Origin: Cryptomeria japonica
Taxonomy: Eukaryota > Streptophyta > Pinopsida > Cupressales > Cupressaceae
DNA length: 64,000 bases
Assembly (NCBI RefSeq): GCF_030272615.1
Contig: NC_081409.1
Coordinates: forward strand, 26,237,406 to 26,301,405
Direction: 5' to 3'
In this document: positions 11,310-24,938 of the stretch, in pieces
Position numbering within the stretch: position 1 is the stretch's first letter
Layout: each line of letters starts with the position of its first letter
Translations under genes and position numbers: made by a program
The notes under the pieces: model-generated
The model's database searches: none
What the model saw: only the letters and a program-made list of their open reading frames with translations
What the model was told of the DNA's origin: nothing

Positions 11310-11665
11310 ACATAAGAACATATTACAATACATTATTTACACTGTGTGAAGGAAAAGATCCTGGATTAGGGGGCACTGAAATTTACGTCATTCCTTCTAG
11401 CATCTGAACCACTTTCTTAATTAATGATGGTCTGAGAGACAGATCTTCCTGAATAAACCAAAGTCCCACCAACACCACTCTTTCCAATTGTCTTACCTTC
11501 ACACTCTTGCAATCTTGTTGCTCAACTAATTTTGAAAGGCTCCCATGTTTGAAGCAGTCATATGTCCAATGAGACAACATTGTTTCATTTTCTGGAACAT
11601 CCTATTGCAACATTTTCCTCCAGCATATGACTTCCAAAGCTATATCATGAAATTGAAAAAATTAC
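11310..11665 (-). pseudogene. C-terminal fragment of an S-domain receptor-like Ser/Thr kinase
   Basis: On the minus strand the sequence encodes the end of a plant receptor kinase. A decayed YSFG...LEVICWRK segment (11,660-11,600) is followed by LSHWTYDCFKHGSLSKLVEQ, then LERVVLVGLWFIQEDLSLRP and KKVVQMLEG, which is kinase subdomain XI, and a VPPNP tail after the stop. This matches the C-terminus typical of G-type lectin S-receptor-like kinases, membrane proteins that signal from the cell surface. Only about 110 codons remain. There is an in-frame stop near 11,618, a frameshift near 11,635 and a stop at about 11,383 before the usual tail. The catalytic loop, transmembrane segment and ectodomain are absent. 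Family identity is strong; subfamily is inferred. Confidence 0.82.
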
Positions 11666-13835
11666 TTTCACTTTAGCAGCTTTTAATCAACATTGTGAAG
11701 CCAACGAATTTTTATTGCATTCAAAAGCGTGTTTGTCTTTGCCTGGCCAAATTTTATGTTACTCGCGATAGTTAATTATTGTTTAATAAATTGCTAAAAT
11801 AGAGAATTCAAATTTTTGAAAGGGTATCTGATTGCTATAGTGGTGTATCTGGTTTTGCTTCATCTATGTAAAGCTCAAATTTCCTTAGATGTGCCCTCCC
11901 TCAAACTCAAAAAGTCTCCCAGCAGTCGTGTCCTCCTCCATTTTTGGAATCAATTTACAAATAGGTAAGTGAACAGAAATGGTCAGCATTGAAGAAAAAA
12001 CCTGGCACGGTAGCATCCAAGGCCAGAAGGAGTTATCATATAAAATCGCCATTGTCACTCATGCCTGGCAATCCAGTCCCAACCGCGGTAAGCGGTTTTT
12101 TGGGTTGCATTAAGTGGTTTTCTAGATGTCAAAATTGGATGAGATTTTTGCCCGACTTGCGTGAGACACTTCCCACCAACCCGTGCATCTGCATAAAAGT
12201 TCATTTCCGCCATCGTTGTGATCTTCTTTCAACCGAGTTTCAAAACCTATAAACACAGGTCTTCAGGCATTTCTGTTGGCACAAGGTGGTTCGTGAGCTG
12301 CATGATTGAAGCGGTTCGGAAGTGAGTGCAGGTTTCATAGTGCAACTTTCAGATGGGAGTGGTAGATTAATGCGTGAGCGCATAGAATTCTGGTACCGCA
12401 AAATAAAATCCGACAATGCAAGCGTGAGACACTTCCAGTGGGCTATGCCCAAGTTAAAATAGCCTATCGGCTAAAGACACAAATTTGAAGTTCTGTCGAT
12501 TACACCATCAATTTTACTTCCATTTTGTCCATTGTAACTTCTATATCAGCTCACATTACTTTTAACAACATATTTTTACATTTCTTTTATTTTGGCCCTA
12601 CATTTTTTGCTTAAGGACAAAAAAGCTCAGTCATTTCACTTGTACTTTAAGCTTTGTTATTTAGTTGTGTTGATGGTTGTTGTTCTGGTTGTCTTAATGG
12701 AATCCTATTTGAAGGGTTCATGCACTATTTTGGCACTTTAACACATGGTAAATGTTTATTTTTTAAATGAAAAATGTAATATTTTAATTAATCACAATGC
12801 ATGGTTAGAGTCATCGTTTTTTAAAAACTTTTGGTCAATTGTTGGAAAGAAATATAGTTTGTGAAGGCTTCAAGTTTTTAATTTGATATTTTCTTGAACT
12901 CGGTCTTGAGTTTAGATTGTATGAACATACATGTTTCCTTATGCATTTCAACATTGAGGGAATGGAGCTTCAACTCTTCTTGGGGAAATAGCTAAAACCT
13001 ATGTGATTTGAGAAAGTTATTTGGATTTTGCCCGTATATTCCTATACTAGATATGTTCATTGCAATATGATTTTTCCTTGAAAATCTCAAATCTCATATG
13101 AAATAAATTTGAGATTGAATTCTATTCTTCTCATCTTTCTTGTGTAATAGGATTTTGCTGAAGACTTTCTGCAAGTTGTAAATTTGGCTTATAGCTAACA
13201 TATATATTGATTAATAAGTGTGGTTGTTTATTTCTATTTTTTTCACGGGGGCTAAGATTTGTGAGTATTACAATCTAGAAAGTCAAGCAAGGACCTTCAC
13301 AAAGTAGTTTTTGCCACCTGATACGGGTGCGACTCTATAGGTTGAAACCTCTTAAGCTAAGAGCCAAGAACCGAGGCATATCCATTTTGCCAAATTCGTC
13401 GAGGGCACAACCTAGGCTTCATCCCTTATGATGTTGGAGCCCTACACTCAGGAAGAATTAATCCCTGGCAGGCTCATTTGAATAATAATTAATTATAATT
13501 TTAAAAATATTTAAAAATTAATTTAATAATTTATTTTTAATTGTAAACAAATATTTTCTCAAATTAGTTTATCTTGATATGCATAATATAATAATATAGT
13601 TTTAATAATATTATTGTTGAATAGACTTAATTTTATTACTTGAGTGAAAATTTATCGTATATATATTGAAAAATATATTCTATATGTATTATAGTTTATG
13701 TAGAACATTGATAATAATTTCCATTGTTTATGATCTTGCACAAACTCACAACATATCAATGAGACGATCTAGTCATCCCTTAAAGATCTACAACTTTAAC
13801 AATCCATCACTCCTCAACCTTGAACAAAAGATACA
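11666..13835. other. Spacer, no gene recognised
   Basis: From 11,990 to 12,460 the DNA is more GC-rich and has two open stretches on opposite strands (11,989-12,252 and 12,240-12,452), but neither carries a motif I know. The words GCGTGAGACACTTCC recur at about 12,159 and 12,421. The remainder is AT-rich. Confidence 0.4.
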
Positions 13836-13839
13836 ATGG

Positions 13840-14300
13840 ATTTATATACCCTTGAATGTAGAGTTCTTCTTTTAGTTGTGATGGATGCCAATGTTTTCCT
13901 AGCTTCCACAAGGCAACAAATTGCCTTTTATAGGCTTTCTTTCCAAGTGAAGACTATCCAAAACAATGACACCAAAGTCTTATCGTGTAATAGACATTCA
14001 ATAAATTGGGAATGGCTATCCAACCCCTAGAATGCACCAAATATCTATTATAATGTATAAAGGATAATGATATCTTGGTGCATTCTAGGGGCTGGATAGT
14101 TGTTTCCTAATAAATTTGTTTACCCTTGCATGTAGAGTTCTTCTTTCCCTAGCAATGGAGACCAATGTTTTTCCAACTTCCACAAGACAACAAATCGCTT
14201 TTCTAGGCTTTCTTTCCAAGTAGATATTATCTAGAAATATGAGACCAAAGTCTTGCCTTGTCATCTTTGTCATGTAATAGACTTTTGGTGAAGACTTTCT
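13840..14300. repeat. Imperfect direct duplication flanking a fold-back
   Basis: The left copy (about 13,843-14,000) and right copy (about 14,117-14,285) share ACCCTTG[AC]ATGTAGAGTTC, CAATGTTTT, CTTCCACAAG[GA]CAACAAAT, TAGGCTTTCTTTCCAAGT and CCAAAGTCTT. They are separated by the 84-bp inverted repeat at 14,016-14,099. A third, weaker relative of the right-hand edge (GTGTAATAG...GAAGACTTTCTGCAAG) occurs near 13,142-13,180. Confidence 0.7.
14016..14099. repeat. 84-bp fold-back with 24-bp arms
   Basis: The left arm at 14,016-14,039 (CTATCCAACCCCTAGAATGC...) pairs with the right arm at 14,076-14,099 with a single mismatch. The interior ATATC/GATAT words extend the symmetry with small indels. It could be a miniature fold-back element or a junction palindrome; no target duplication is evident. 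Confidence 0.8.
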
Positions 14301-16372
<2,072 letters not shown>

Positions 16373-18001
16373 TGTGGTGGTGGGAAAAGCGAGATAGGGT
16401 GACTAGAACCTAATCCCACTTTAGCCAACACATTGGGAATATGAAAGAGCCTAGGGAGATAACTCACTTTGGCTACTTCTTATGGAAAAGAGAGAGCCAA
16501 GGATTATCTCTTAGGGTTTCTATTCCTCTTGTTGCAAATGATGAGAAAAACTAGGGTTTGAATGATCAACTAGACTAGGAGATAAATAATGAAGCATAAA
16601 TGAACTTGAAATTAAAAAAAATTGCAGATCTGAAACTAAGATACTGGCATCATGAAAGGGGAGGATTCTGGATGTGTACCTGATGCTATAAATTGAACAA
16701 AACTGACTTGGACTAAGGTGCCAAGCCACTATCTTGTTTCTGCAGACATGAGGCTGCAATTGAGACACTGCAAACTGGAGGTCCTAGGTCTGCAACCTGT
16801 CAAATTTGACTGCAAAATGGAGGGACCAGGGGGCCACGCCCCTTTCCTTGACAGATTTTTGTATTTTTGGTACTTTTGAGTGGTTCTGATGCCTTTTCCA
16901 GATCTGAAACTGCCTCTGGATGCCTGTTTCTACACCTGCAATTGAAAAGGGAAGGTTTGAGTGGCTATATGGGGTTTTGCCTTATTCAAACCCCTATTTT
17001 GGTGATTTACACCTCCACAAATAGCCGATAATGTACTTAAAATGTGTGTGCTAGAACCTCATGTGTATGCAAGATCCTAAAATGAAAGAAACTAGAGCTA
17101 CCCTGTGCATGAGAGTAAACCCTAAATGTAAATGTGAATGTAAATAAAAATGCTTCAAACCAAAATGCTAAATGATATAAAACATGAATGTAAATATGCA
17201 AATTGATGTAAAGAAGCTCATACAAAGACATGAAAATAACATGAACTAATACCAATCCCCAAAGGAGAGATATTGCGACTAGATCTCCTATTATTCTTCA
17301 ATGTCTTCAAGGCTCCTAATTGATGATGAATGCTTGATTAAATGTTTTTAAATGGTATTGAAGACTCCACATAGGCTTCTCTTTCACTACATAGAAGGCT
17401 CCTTATGCTTGCTTTGTTGAAAACTCCCTTAGATTAGATAGATCTTAGTTGCCTTCAAATGAAGAAAGAGAGCTCTTATGAATGAAACCTAGATCGTAAT
17501 TTCAACTTAATTATGCCTTTAGGCCGACCTAGGAGTTGGATTTCCCGCCAATCTTTTGGGGTTAAGCATTATAATATCATAGAATTGTGCTTCTGAAATA
17601 TCAGGAAAAAAGTCGAGGACCATGTGCACTCCCACCACGGTCCGACCAACTTTTCACCAAATTTTTCAGGGTCGTTAGATATGATGATATTAGAGCGAAT
17701 CCCAAAGTTACATATGATTTCAAGATGTTTTGATATGCGAAATCGGGCCTTAAAGGTCAAAATAGGACATAATTAGGGTTTATGATTAAATGATTTTTTG
17801 GAGGAATAAAATGAAAAGGGGCACGCTTCGGGTAAAGGGCCTAATTTTATAATGTGTGAAGTGATGAAATAGGACTTTAGATTTAATTTAATTAATTAAA
17901 TGATTAAAGGAAATGCAAGATTCAAGATACACTAAGGCGGGTGATAACCTAAGTGTGAAATTGTACCACCCTAGCAAGGGTGTACAATTTACGACACTAC
18001 A
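16373..18001 (-). repeat. 3' LTR of outer element
   Basis: This matches 30,756-32,363 along nearly its whole length. Shared landmarks are GGGAAAAGCGAGAT[AC]GGGTGAC, the GAGGACCATGTGCACTCCC module, and CACCCTAGCAAGGGTGTACA near the end. The two copies differ by many substitutions and by an indel region around 16,790-16,850 versus 31,140-31,190, more divergence than between the inner LTRs, as expected if the outer element is older. Confidence 0.88.
17605..17675. repeat. GAGGACC/TGTGCACTCC module, outer 3' LTR copy
   Basis: One of six copies of a module of about 70 bp: GAGGACC.TGTGCACTCC, then a C-rich ACCA..GTCC part, a short run of T, AAATTT and CAGG. The other copies are at 19,219-19,286, 20,015-20,090, 20,636-20,706, 25,767-25,835 and 31,960-32,030. 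Confidence 0.75.
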
Positions 18002-18019
18002 TTTAGCCCCCACTTTAGC
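18002..18019 (-). promoter_or_regulatory. Polypurine tract of outer element
   Basis: Read on the minus strand this is GCTAAAGTGGGGGCTAAA, directly before the LTR. The same 18-mer precedes the inner element's 3' LTR at 24,921-24,938. Confidence 0.85.
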
Positions 18020-18416
18020 GGTCATATGACACTGCGTGCATATGCAAGCTAAAGTAAAGAAAAATAAACATTCATGAAAAGGATATGTCCATAAGTTGTC
18101 GGATGAAGCCCCCAACGGTACTGTAGTACACAGTTAGGATCCACAGCCTAAAAAACCACATGTTAGATAAAATCACAAAATCACCTAAATGCTTACTAAG
18201 GAAGGTGATGAAAATTCATGGGTAGCTATATGCCTCACCTTGTTTCGGCTTGCCAATTTTAGTGAGTTGAAATAGGGTATCATGTTTACCACATCGAATT
18301 GTGAAAGAAGATTTATGATAAATGCTCACAAAAAGATTTGATACAAGATCAAAAACTAATGGAGAATCATTTGGTAAGAAAGAGAACTAAGCCTCAATTC
18401 CAACACAACAAAGAGT

Positions 18417-18421
18417 GTGAG
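18417..18421. repeat. Target-site duplication GTGAG, left copy
   Basis: GTGAG immediately precedes the inner 5' LTR and recurs immediately after its 3' LTR at 26,172-26,176, the 5-bp duplication expected of LTR-element integration. Confidence 0.9.
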
Positions 18422-18740
18422 TGTAGCGTCCTAAAATTGCGACACTTGCAATTTTGACTGCATTTGGGTCTTCACGATGGCGGCGCAATGTTGAACCTGA
18501 ATGGAGACCCTGAAACCTGCTTGCGACATCAAAAACTGCATCTTTCTGCACCTTGGCCTAATCCTTCCTTGCACCCTGCTATCTCGGGAGGTGGGACCAT
18601 GGCGCCCAGCGCCCTGGTCCCTGGCCCTATTTTGGGCCCGGTCTCTTGTTGGGCATCGGGTCTTTAAGTTTGCAATTTGGAAAACAATGCTTCTAGGTCG
18701 GCCTAAGGTTGGAAAAATCAGTCTCTCAACCGTAATTGAC

Positions 18741-18752
18741 GAGTATATAAAC
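18741..18752 (+). promoter_or_regulatory. TATA box of inner 5' LTR
   Basis: GAGTATATAAAC lies about 320 bases inside the LTR and is conserved in the 3' LTR at 25,289-25,300. It is the likely core promoter for the element's transcript. Confidence 0.65.
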
Positions 18753-19218
18753 TACTTTTCCTCTCCTAGAAAGGGAGAAAGGAAGAAAATAAGCAAGAGC
18801 AAGACGCGGAAGCGATATTCAAACATCCAAACATTCAAGCATTCAAGCATTCCTTCAAGCAATTGAGCATTCTAAGTCTCCATTCAAGGCTGGGTGTTGC
18901 ATTCAAGACAAGGATTCAACCATTGAAGAGGAGATCACCTACAACATACAACATACAACATCATTACGCCTTCACATGTAAGAATACAAACATTCTTACA
19001 ACAAGGTATCAGTACTTGTTTACATTACAAACATTTACATTTACAACATTCTCATTTCTTGGTTAATTCCAAAATTGGGGTTTGACCTAAAGGCAAACCC
19101 CTAATCCCTAACCCCCCAATCGTCCTCTCTTTTATGTGTGTAGGTTGCAGGTACGCGGCTGTAATTGAAGATCTAGAATCCTTGCGCAGAGACGAACAGA
19201 TCCCCCTTCATTTCGTGG

Positions 19219-19286
19219 ATTTTTCGGAGGACCGTGTGCACTCCGGGCGCCATCGTCCCGTCAACTTTCGCCCAAATTTGCAGGAC
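19219..19286. repeat. GAGGACC/TGTGCACTCC module, inner 5' LTR copy
   Basis: Reads GGAGGACCGTGTGCACTCCG, then CGCCATCGTCCCGTCAACTT and AAATTTGCAGG. The same module occurs at 25,767-25,835 in the 3' LTR. Confidence 0.78.
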
Positions 19287-19624
19287 AACATCGTCTCAAC
19301 ATTTTACTGCTAATTTCAGGTCCGTAGCTTCATCTTGTGTCCCTATCTCCGTCTACAAGCGAATCTTTCTTACTTTACATGCATTCCTAGTTCAATCATT
19401 CTATCTACATTCTTTACAAAAGAGGGTATCCTTGATGTCTCCACCCTTGAAACTCATTTAGAATCCAGTCTTGCATTGTGTGGGATTGGATCTTGTGGGT
19501 TTCAACCCCTCTTTTGAATGTAAAGTCTCTCCTAAGTGAAAACCGTCAACCCGAGTGACCCTCCTTTCTCTCTCCTTGGATTTGGGGGGGGAACACCTAG
19601 GGTTCGATTTTTCCGCTTTACATT

Positions 19625-19643
19625 TTGGTGAACCCGACGTGAA
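19625..19643 (+). promoter_or_regulatory. Putative primer-binding site of inner element
   Basis: TTGGTGAACCCGACGTGAAC starts two to three bases after the LTR. The initial TGG complements a tRNA CCA end. The outer element carries the same sequence on the minus strand at about 30,734-30,753. I do not assign the tRNA. Confidence 0.65.
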
Positions 19644-20896
19644 CATCCTAATTTTGATTATTCATGGTTAGATCTGAAAAATTTGCTTCCTTAATTTTAT
19701 TTCCATGTTTGATCTTTTGCAAATTTTAGAGGTTAATTGCATAAAAACCCTAAAATTTTCTTTTTAGTAATTGAGCTTGTGAAATGTTTAATTGTTAATG
19801 CTTGTTTCAGATCTACCCTTCTATTGCAAATTGTCAATTCATATTTGTGCTTTAATTCTGAAAATTAAGTGGTTAAGTGTCAAAACCCTAATTTTTAAAA
19901 CCTTCTTGATTCAACCTTTAACCAATGATTTCACTGATCAAAACACCTCCAAATCAGCTATAACTTTGGATTCCACAACAAAATCACAATATCTCTCATC
20001 CCTGAAAATTTTGAAAAAAGTTGCGAGGACCTTGTGCACCCCGAGCACCATCGTCCCCGACATTTTTTCTGAAATTTCGGGAGCTAGATCTTACTATATT
20101 TTTCTGTTAAAATCCAGAATCTTGGCTGATTTTATCAATTCTAACACTTTCAAAATTAAAGTCAAAGTTGGTCTAGTGATTGCTTGGATTAAGGCTTATA
20201 ATCATTCAAAATTTGTTGAAATTGAAATTTGTGTCAAAATTGTGTTTCTTACAGTCCTAAATCTGAAAAGTGTGTTGGCATTCATTCGAAATTTCAGTGC
20301 TTTATTCAAATTTTTGTAGTTTATGACTTTTGAAATTAAGTGTTTAATTGCAACAACTTTGATTTCCACTTTCAAAATTGAATTTTGCATGAAATTGAGT
20401 CAACTTTTAAATTTCAAAGCTTGCATTGCTTTTAGGATTCCCTCTAAAATCATAAAATTCAAAATTTCAGTTTCCCTCTCTTTTTCAAAATTCAAATTTT
20501 TCATTTTTCAACAATCTTGGTAGGGTTCAATTTTGAGATTGCAACTTTAATTTGGCCTATCTACAGATCGTAAAATCACTCAATTTTTTCAGATTAGCTT
20601 TAAAATAATCATAGCTTTCATCCCTGAAAATTTCGAAAAAAGTTGCGAGGACCGTGTGCACTCCGTTCACCACAGTCCCTGACATTTTTTCTGAAATTTC
20701 GGGAGATTGTCCTGATTGTATTTAACAGCTTAAATCTAGGAGATTGGCTGATTTTATTGAAATTTTCTACCTCTAAAATTCAAAATCTTCTCTCTCTCTC
20801 TAGTGCATGAGTTTTACAACAATAAGCCCTACTTACACTATTCCCGTTAGATGAAGCCTTAGAATTAAGTCTTTCCAAGGTTTAATTACTGAGGAG
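19644..20896 (+). other. Leader of inner element with two internal modules
   Basis: Non-coding, T-rich DNA between primer-binding site and Gag. It contains two further copies of the GAGGACC/TGTGCAC module (20,015-20,090 and 20,636-20,706), each preceded by a CATCCCTGAAAATTT phrase and followed by TCTGAAATTTCGGGAG. The open stretch at 19,792-20,319 is AT-rich and lacks any family motif. Confidence 0.6.
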
Positions 20897-22618
20897 ATGG
20901 AACCTAATTTGAATGGCCTTTTTAATGAGGACATGGGTAATTCCTCTAATCCTCTTAATGATGAAGAAGTTCTCCATGAGGTTCCTGTAGAACAACTTTC
21001 GAAATTGGATAACCAATTTGATGATTTTCAGCGATGGATGTCTCAAGAATACCTCGATAGTCAAGCTCTTTCATTAATTGAGGGTCTAAAACGTATGGTT
21101 CAAAGTGATAAGAAGGGAATTGATATTTTGCGTAGTATTGCACACATTGTGGATTCGAATGTGATGCCTATGAAGAGTTGTGCCGAAACTTTAGGTTATA
21201 CACAACTTCCTTCTCAAGTCAATCATTCTATTCCTTTGACAACTCCTATTGCTAGTATACCTACTTTTACATCAAACATAATGACTACTTTGATACAAGA
21301 CATTCCACCTATGATCACCAGTCATGGGGGCAATCCTTCCTCTTCAATCAACCCTCTTCCTTCATTCAATCCTACTTCTTCATTCATTCCTTCAATGAGT
21401 GTTCCTTGTAGTGTTCCTCCTTTCCAATCATCTCCTATGACTAACTATCATAGTGTCCCGCCACCTTACTCTCAATCGATACCTTCTTTCAATAACATAA
21501 TACCTCCATCACAATCTAACACGTCTAATATGAACTCTTCGACTGAAGCGACCATTAACAATCTTGCACAAACTGTCTCTTCTTTATAGCAACAAATTGC
21601 CTCTATGAATCAATCTAAGTTTAGTGTGCCCACATTTGATGTTGCGACCCCACTTTCTCTTGACATTGTTCGAGCTATCCCCCCTAAACATGTTGAAATC
21701 CCGCAATTGGAGCTTTATAATGGTAAGGGTGATCCTCTAACACATGTTAAGACCTTTCAAACAATATGTACCGATTTTGCTCATGACCAAAGGTTGCTTG
21801 CAAAACTGTTTACTAGAACATTAAGAGATAAGGCTCTACAATGGTATTGCTCGTTGCCTTCCTATTCTATTACTTCTTTCCAACAACTTGCAAATGCTTT
21901 TATTCAACAATTTCAAAACAATATAAGTCCTAAAGTTACTTTGATTGATTTAATGCATTGTAAACAAGGTGTTAAAGAAAAAGTGACTGATTTCATTGGT
22001 AGATATAAGCATTTTTATGCTCAAATTTCATTTCCAGTACCTGACAATGATATTCAAAGAATCTTTATTTCTAATTTACAAAAAGATATTAGAGAAAAAC
22101 TTCTGTTTTCTGAGTTTACTTCTTTCCAACAGTTGTGTGCAACTCTTCACAATTATCAACTGACTGTGAGTCAAATGGAACAAGCAAATCCTATGGCTCC
22201 GAGTGATAAGGGTGATAGTAGTCAACAACCATTTGGGAAGTTTAAACCGAACAGAGAGTCCATTAAATTCAATGAAAACATCATCAATAACAATGTGAAT
22301 GCAGCATCAGGTGTGCCTCCTATTTCTAAGTTTTTCAAGAAAGAAAGAAAGTTTACTAAATCATTGCATAGTATTATGAATAAGTTATTGGAACAAAATG
22401 TGCTTACTCTCCCTCCTATAAGGCAAATAGATCCTACAAAGATTAATTCACCCTATTTTGATAACAAATCTTTTTGTCAATTTCATTGTCAACCTGGGCA
22501 TTATACTGAAAAATGTTTTGCTTTAAAGGGTAAAATTCAAGATTTGATTGATAATAATACTATCTCTGTTTCTGGTGATAATAATAAAGGCAACACATCT
22601 GTAGCTCCTCCTAACTAA
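20897..22618 (+). pseudogene. gag: Gag protein of inner element
   Basis: The first ATG after the leader is at 20,897. The N-terminal 230 codons include a Ser/Pro/Asn-rich stretch (about residues 115-220). A TAG at 21,587 interrupts the frame, which then continues without shift. The Retrotrans_gag core follows: ELYNGKGDPLTHVKTF, RTLRDKALQWYCSLP and FQQLANAFIQQF at about 21,710-21,920. A CX2HX4HX4C zinc-finger-like motif (CQFHCQPGHYTEKC) is at about 22,472-22,515. A TAA at 22,616 breaks the frame again before the protease. Gag forms the particle in which reverse transcription takes place. Both stops could have arisen by C-to-T change from CAG/CAA. Confidence 0.85.
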
Positions 22619-23263
22619 AATCTTAAGATTTTTACTGATCCATTACCTTCTCATACCTCTAATGTGATTGAGACTAATGATTCCTCTTTCTCACCTGATA
22701 GTCTTGTATCTATGACTCCGAATGTGATTAACTTTGTGGAGCAGCAGAAAATCCCTAAAGAACCTTCCATCACATTTGATTCCAGTGAAACTATCAGGGC
22801 ACTTGATGGTCCTTTATATATAGTTGCAAAAGTCAAGAATACACCTTGCCATGGAGTGCTTATTGATCCTTCTTGCATGGTTAATGTCATTACTGAAGAA
22901 TTTCTTTTTACTTTGCAATTGAATCAAGTGATCTATGACGAAATAAATGTGGTTGTGAAATTGTTTGATGCATTTTCTTCTCCTGCAGTTGGTTCTATTA
23001 CATTACCTATTGAGGTCCATAACAAATCCCTTGATGTCAATTTTTCTATTATTCCATCATCCGAACAATTTCGTGTGAAGCTAGGCTATCCTTGGCTATC
23101 TTCCATGAAAGCTATCGCTTCTCCTATTCACAAGTGTTTGAAATTTCCCCATAATGGTGAAGTTGTTACTATCAATCATAGTCTCTTTAAACCAGCTGAA
23201 AGAACTTCTAGCATTCCTATTGATTATTTTTGGCCTAAACAATTCCAATCTCTTCCACCGTAG
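22619..23263 (+). pseudogene. Retropepsin-like protease segment of inner element
   Basis: Same frame as Gag. Near 22,806-22,900 it reads LYIVAKVKNTPCHGVLIDPS, the position of the retroviral-type aspartic protease active site. The usual D-[ST]-G triad appears as D-P-S, so catalysis is doubtful. Downstream, KLGYPWLSSMKAIASPIH and LKFPHNGEVV match the LGRPW...KF.YNGE region that follows the protease in plant Gypsy elements, as also seen in the outer element. A TAG at 23,261 ends this piece. Whether the element borrows a protease or the D-P-S site works is unknown. Confidence 0.65.
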
Positions 23264-24184
23264 AGTGATCATCTTTTCAAATCTTACCAAAAGTGGAAAA
23301 AAGATATGATCCTATCTCTAAGTGAACCTAGAACACCCAAACTTGATATTCCTATCGTTCTTGAGAAGGAAGTTCTTCCTTTGAAAGATAAAACTAATGT
23401 CTTCCCTCAAGAAGATTCCCAACCCATCCCTATGAATGTGACTATGCCTATATCTAATAAACTTTCTAAAAGTAGACCTATACCTCCTCGTCATGATGGA
23501 CTTGGTCTCCTTCCTAAACCAAATATCCCTCCTTTATATGGAGCAGTTCCTCCTCCTTCCTCTTATAGAGAGAAGAGACCTTCCTCTTCTCCTATTATTC
23601 AACCTAAGAGACCACAACCTAAACACCCAAGTGATAAGGATGAGAACATTCCTCCTCCTCAATCTTCTCAACTTCCTACTAAAACTAGACGAAATCGTTC
23701 TGCACGTGAACGCCGACGAAAGCGTCGTCTTAGAGCTCAGGCAGCTGCTTTTCAAACTTTGCAATCCCCCAAAACACCTTCAGCTAGTATTATTCCATTT
23801 TCTCCTCAGCTAAAAATTGAGCCAAAATCTCCTAAACATAAGATGCATGATGGTCTTGATCCTGTGCGAGTTAAAGATCCTATTTTTATAAATCTTGATG
23901 ATGATATAGATGAAAATGTTATTCATGATGAAAATGTTACTTCTTTTCATTCTGATAGTGAATATGAATATGTTGATGTTGATAACCATTTATCTAACGC
24001 ATTTTCTAAAGCACTTATCCTAGCTCCGAGACAAGAACAACGTGGCTTGGAACATGAACATAGCCCTTGTTTGGATCTTGTGATAGCTCCATCTGTTGTG
24101 TTGGATGTTCCTCCTCTAGCATGTTTCCTGCCTTCCCAATATATTGATCAGCAAGATCGGGGGGTGGATGACGTGCTAGACTAG
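23264..24184 (+). pseudogene. C-terminal tail of inner Gag-Pro polyprotein
   Basis: Same frame, reading to TAG at 24,182-24,184. It is rich in Pro, Ser and Lys, contains a strongly basic patch (RRNRSARERRRKRRLRAQA, about 23,691-23,747) followed by an acidic segment (FINLDDDIDENVIHDENV). It has a GLGLL phrase near 23,502 that might be a remnant of the G-patch found after the protease in related elements. The basic patch could bind nucleic acid or act as a nuclear-localisation signal; this is inference. No enzyme domain follows. Confidence 0.6.
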
Positions 24185-24920
24185 TTTCATTAGCATAGCA
24201 GACTCTCTCCTCCTCTCTTGATCTCTTTTGTTACTTCTTCTATGTGTTATTCTCATTCTTCTATTTGTTGTCCTTAGTGTTATCTACTTGAGGATGATGC
24301 AAAGCATTGAGATCTCTCTTGGTCTCTCTCATGTTGACTCAAAAGACACATGTGTTCCCTTCTTCTAGGTGACCTTCCTTGATTGGGGAATGAAGAACAA
24401 TTATGCATACATACATATGATATACATGAATTATCATATAGCATACTGACCCCGAGGAAAGCGAAGTCACCTCGTGCTTTGTGTTTTGTGTCTATTATCC
24501 TTGGGTTTATCTCACACTTGGGGGCTAAATCTTTGTGATAATGTGCTCCTTTCCCTTCTCATTTCTTATATGTATCACTACCTTAAAGCAATCACCCCCG
24601 ATGAGGCATGTGCGATCGCTTTAACGTAGGGGGGCATACACCCCGTTCATATCTCTTCAAGATACTTGAAAATTTCTTGGCGAATTTAGCTTTGCCTTGA
24701 AAATTTTTGGTATTTTTCTTGCATGACTCATAGTGAGGGAACCTTACTACTGACAGTCATGGTTCTCCCTCGTGATCTTCCCTTTTACTTTGTCAATCGA
24801 AGTCATAAGATCCTTAGTCCACTGGGGGCTTGGTGTATCTTGCCTCCTTGACGTGGTGAAAGTTTTTCAATGTTGTTTCCTTGTACTTTATCGGAAGTAT
24901 GGGCGTACGCTTATACTCCT
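24185..24920 (+). other. 3' non-coding region of inner element
   Basis: No coding sequence between the polyprotein stop and the polypurine tract. A small imperfect hairpin (AAAGCAATC...GATCGCTTT) is at about 24,586-24,622. Confidence 0.55.
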
Positions 24921-24938
24921 GCTAAAGTGGGGGCTAAA
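24921..24938 (+). promoter_or_regulatory. Polypurine tract of inner element
   Basis: GCTAAAGTGGGGGCTAAA directly precedes the 3' LTR (TGTAGCGTCC). It is identical to the outer element's tract and one base different from that at 43,539-43,556. Confidence 0.9.

Larger units (their letters stand above)
18422..19622 (+). repeat. 5' LTR of inner element
   Basis: Begins TGTAGCGTCCTAAAATTGCG and ends TTCCGCTTTACA. A TATA box (GAGTATATAAAC) is at 18,741-18,752 with a plausible transcription start downstream. The 3' LTR is 32 bases longer, mainly from a local duplication of the GGACCATGGCGCC phrase. Confidence 0.93.

Noticed and set aside
23493-23813. 106-codon frame overlapping the inner polyprotein
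   Set aside because: Shadow of the Pro/Ser/Lys-rich polyprotein in another register.
24590-24640. CRISPR-like or riboswitch-like structure
   Set aside because: Only one weak hairpin; no repeat-spacer pattern anywhere in the window and the context is an eukaryotic retroelement.
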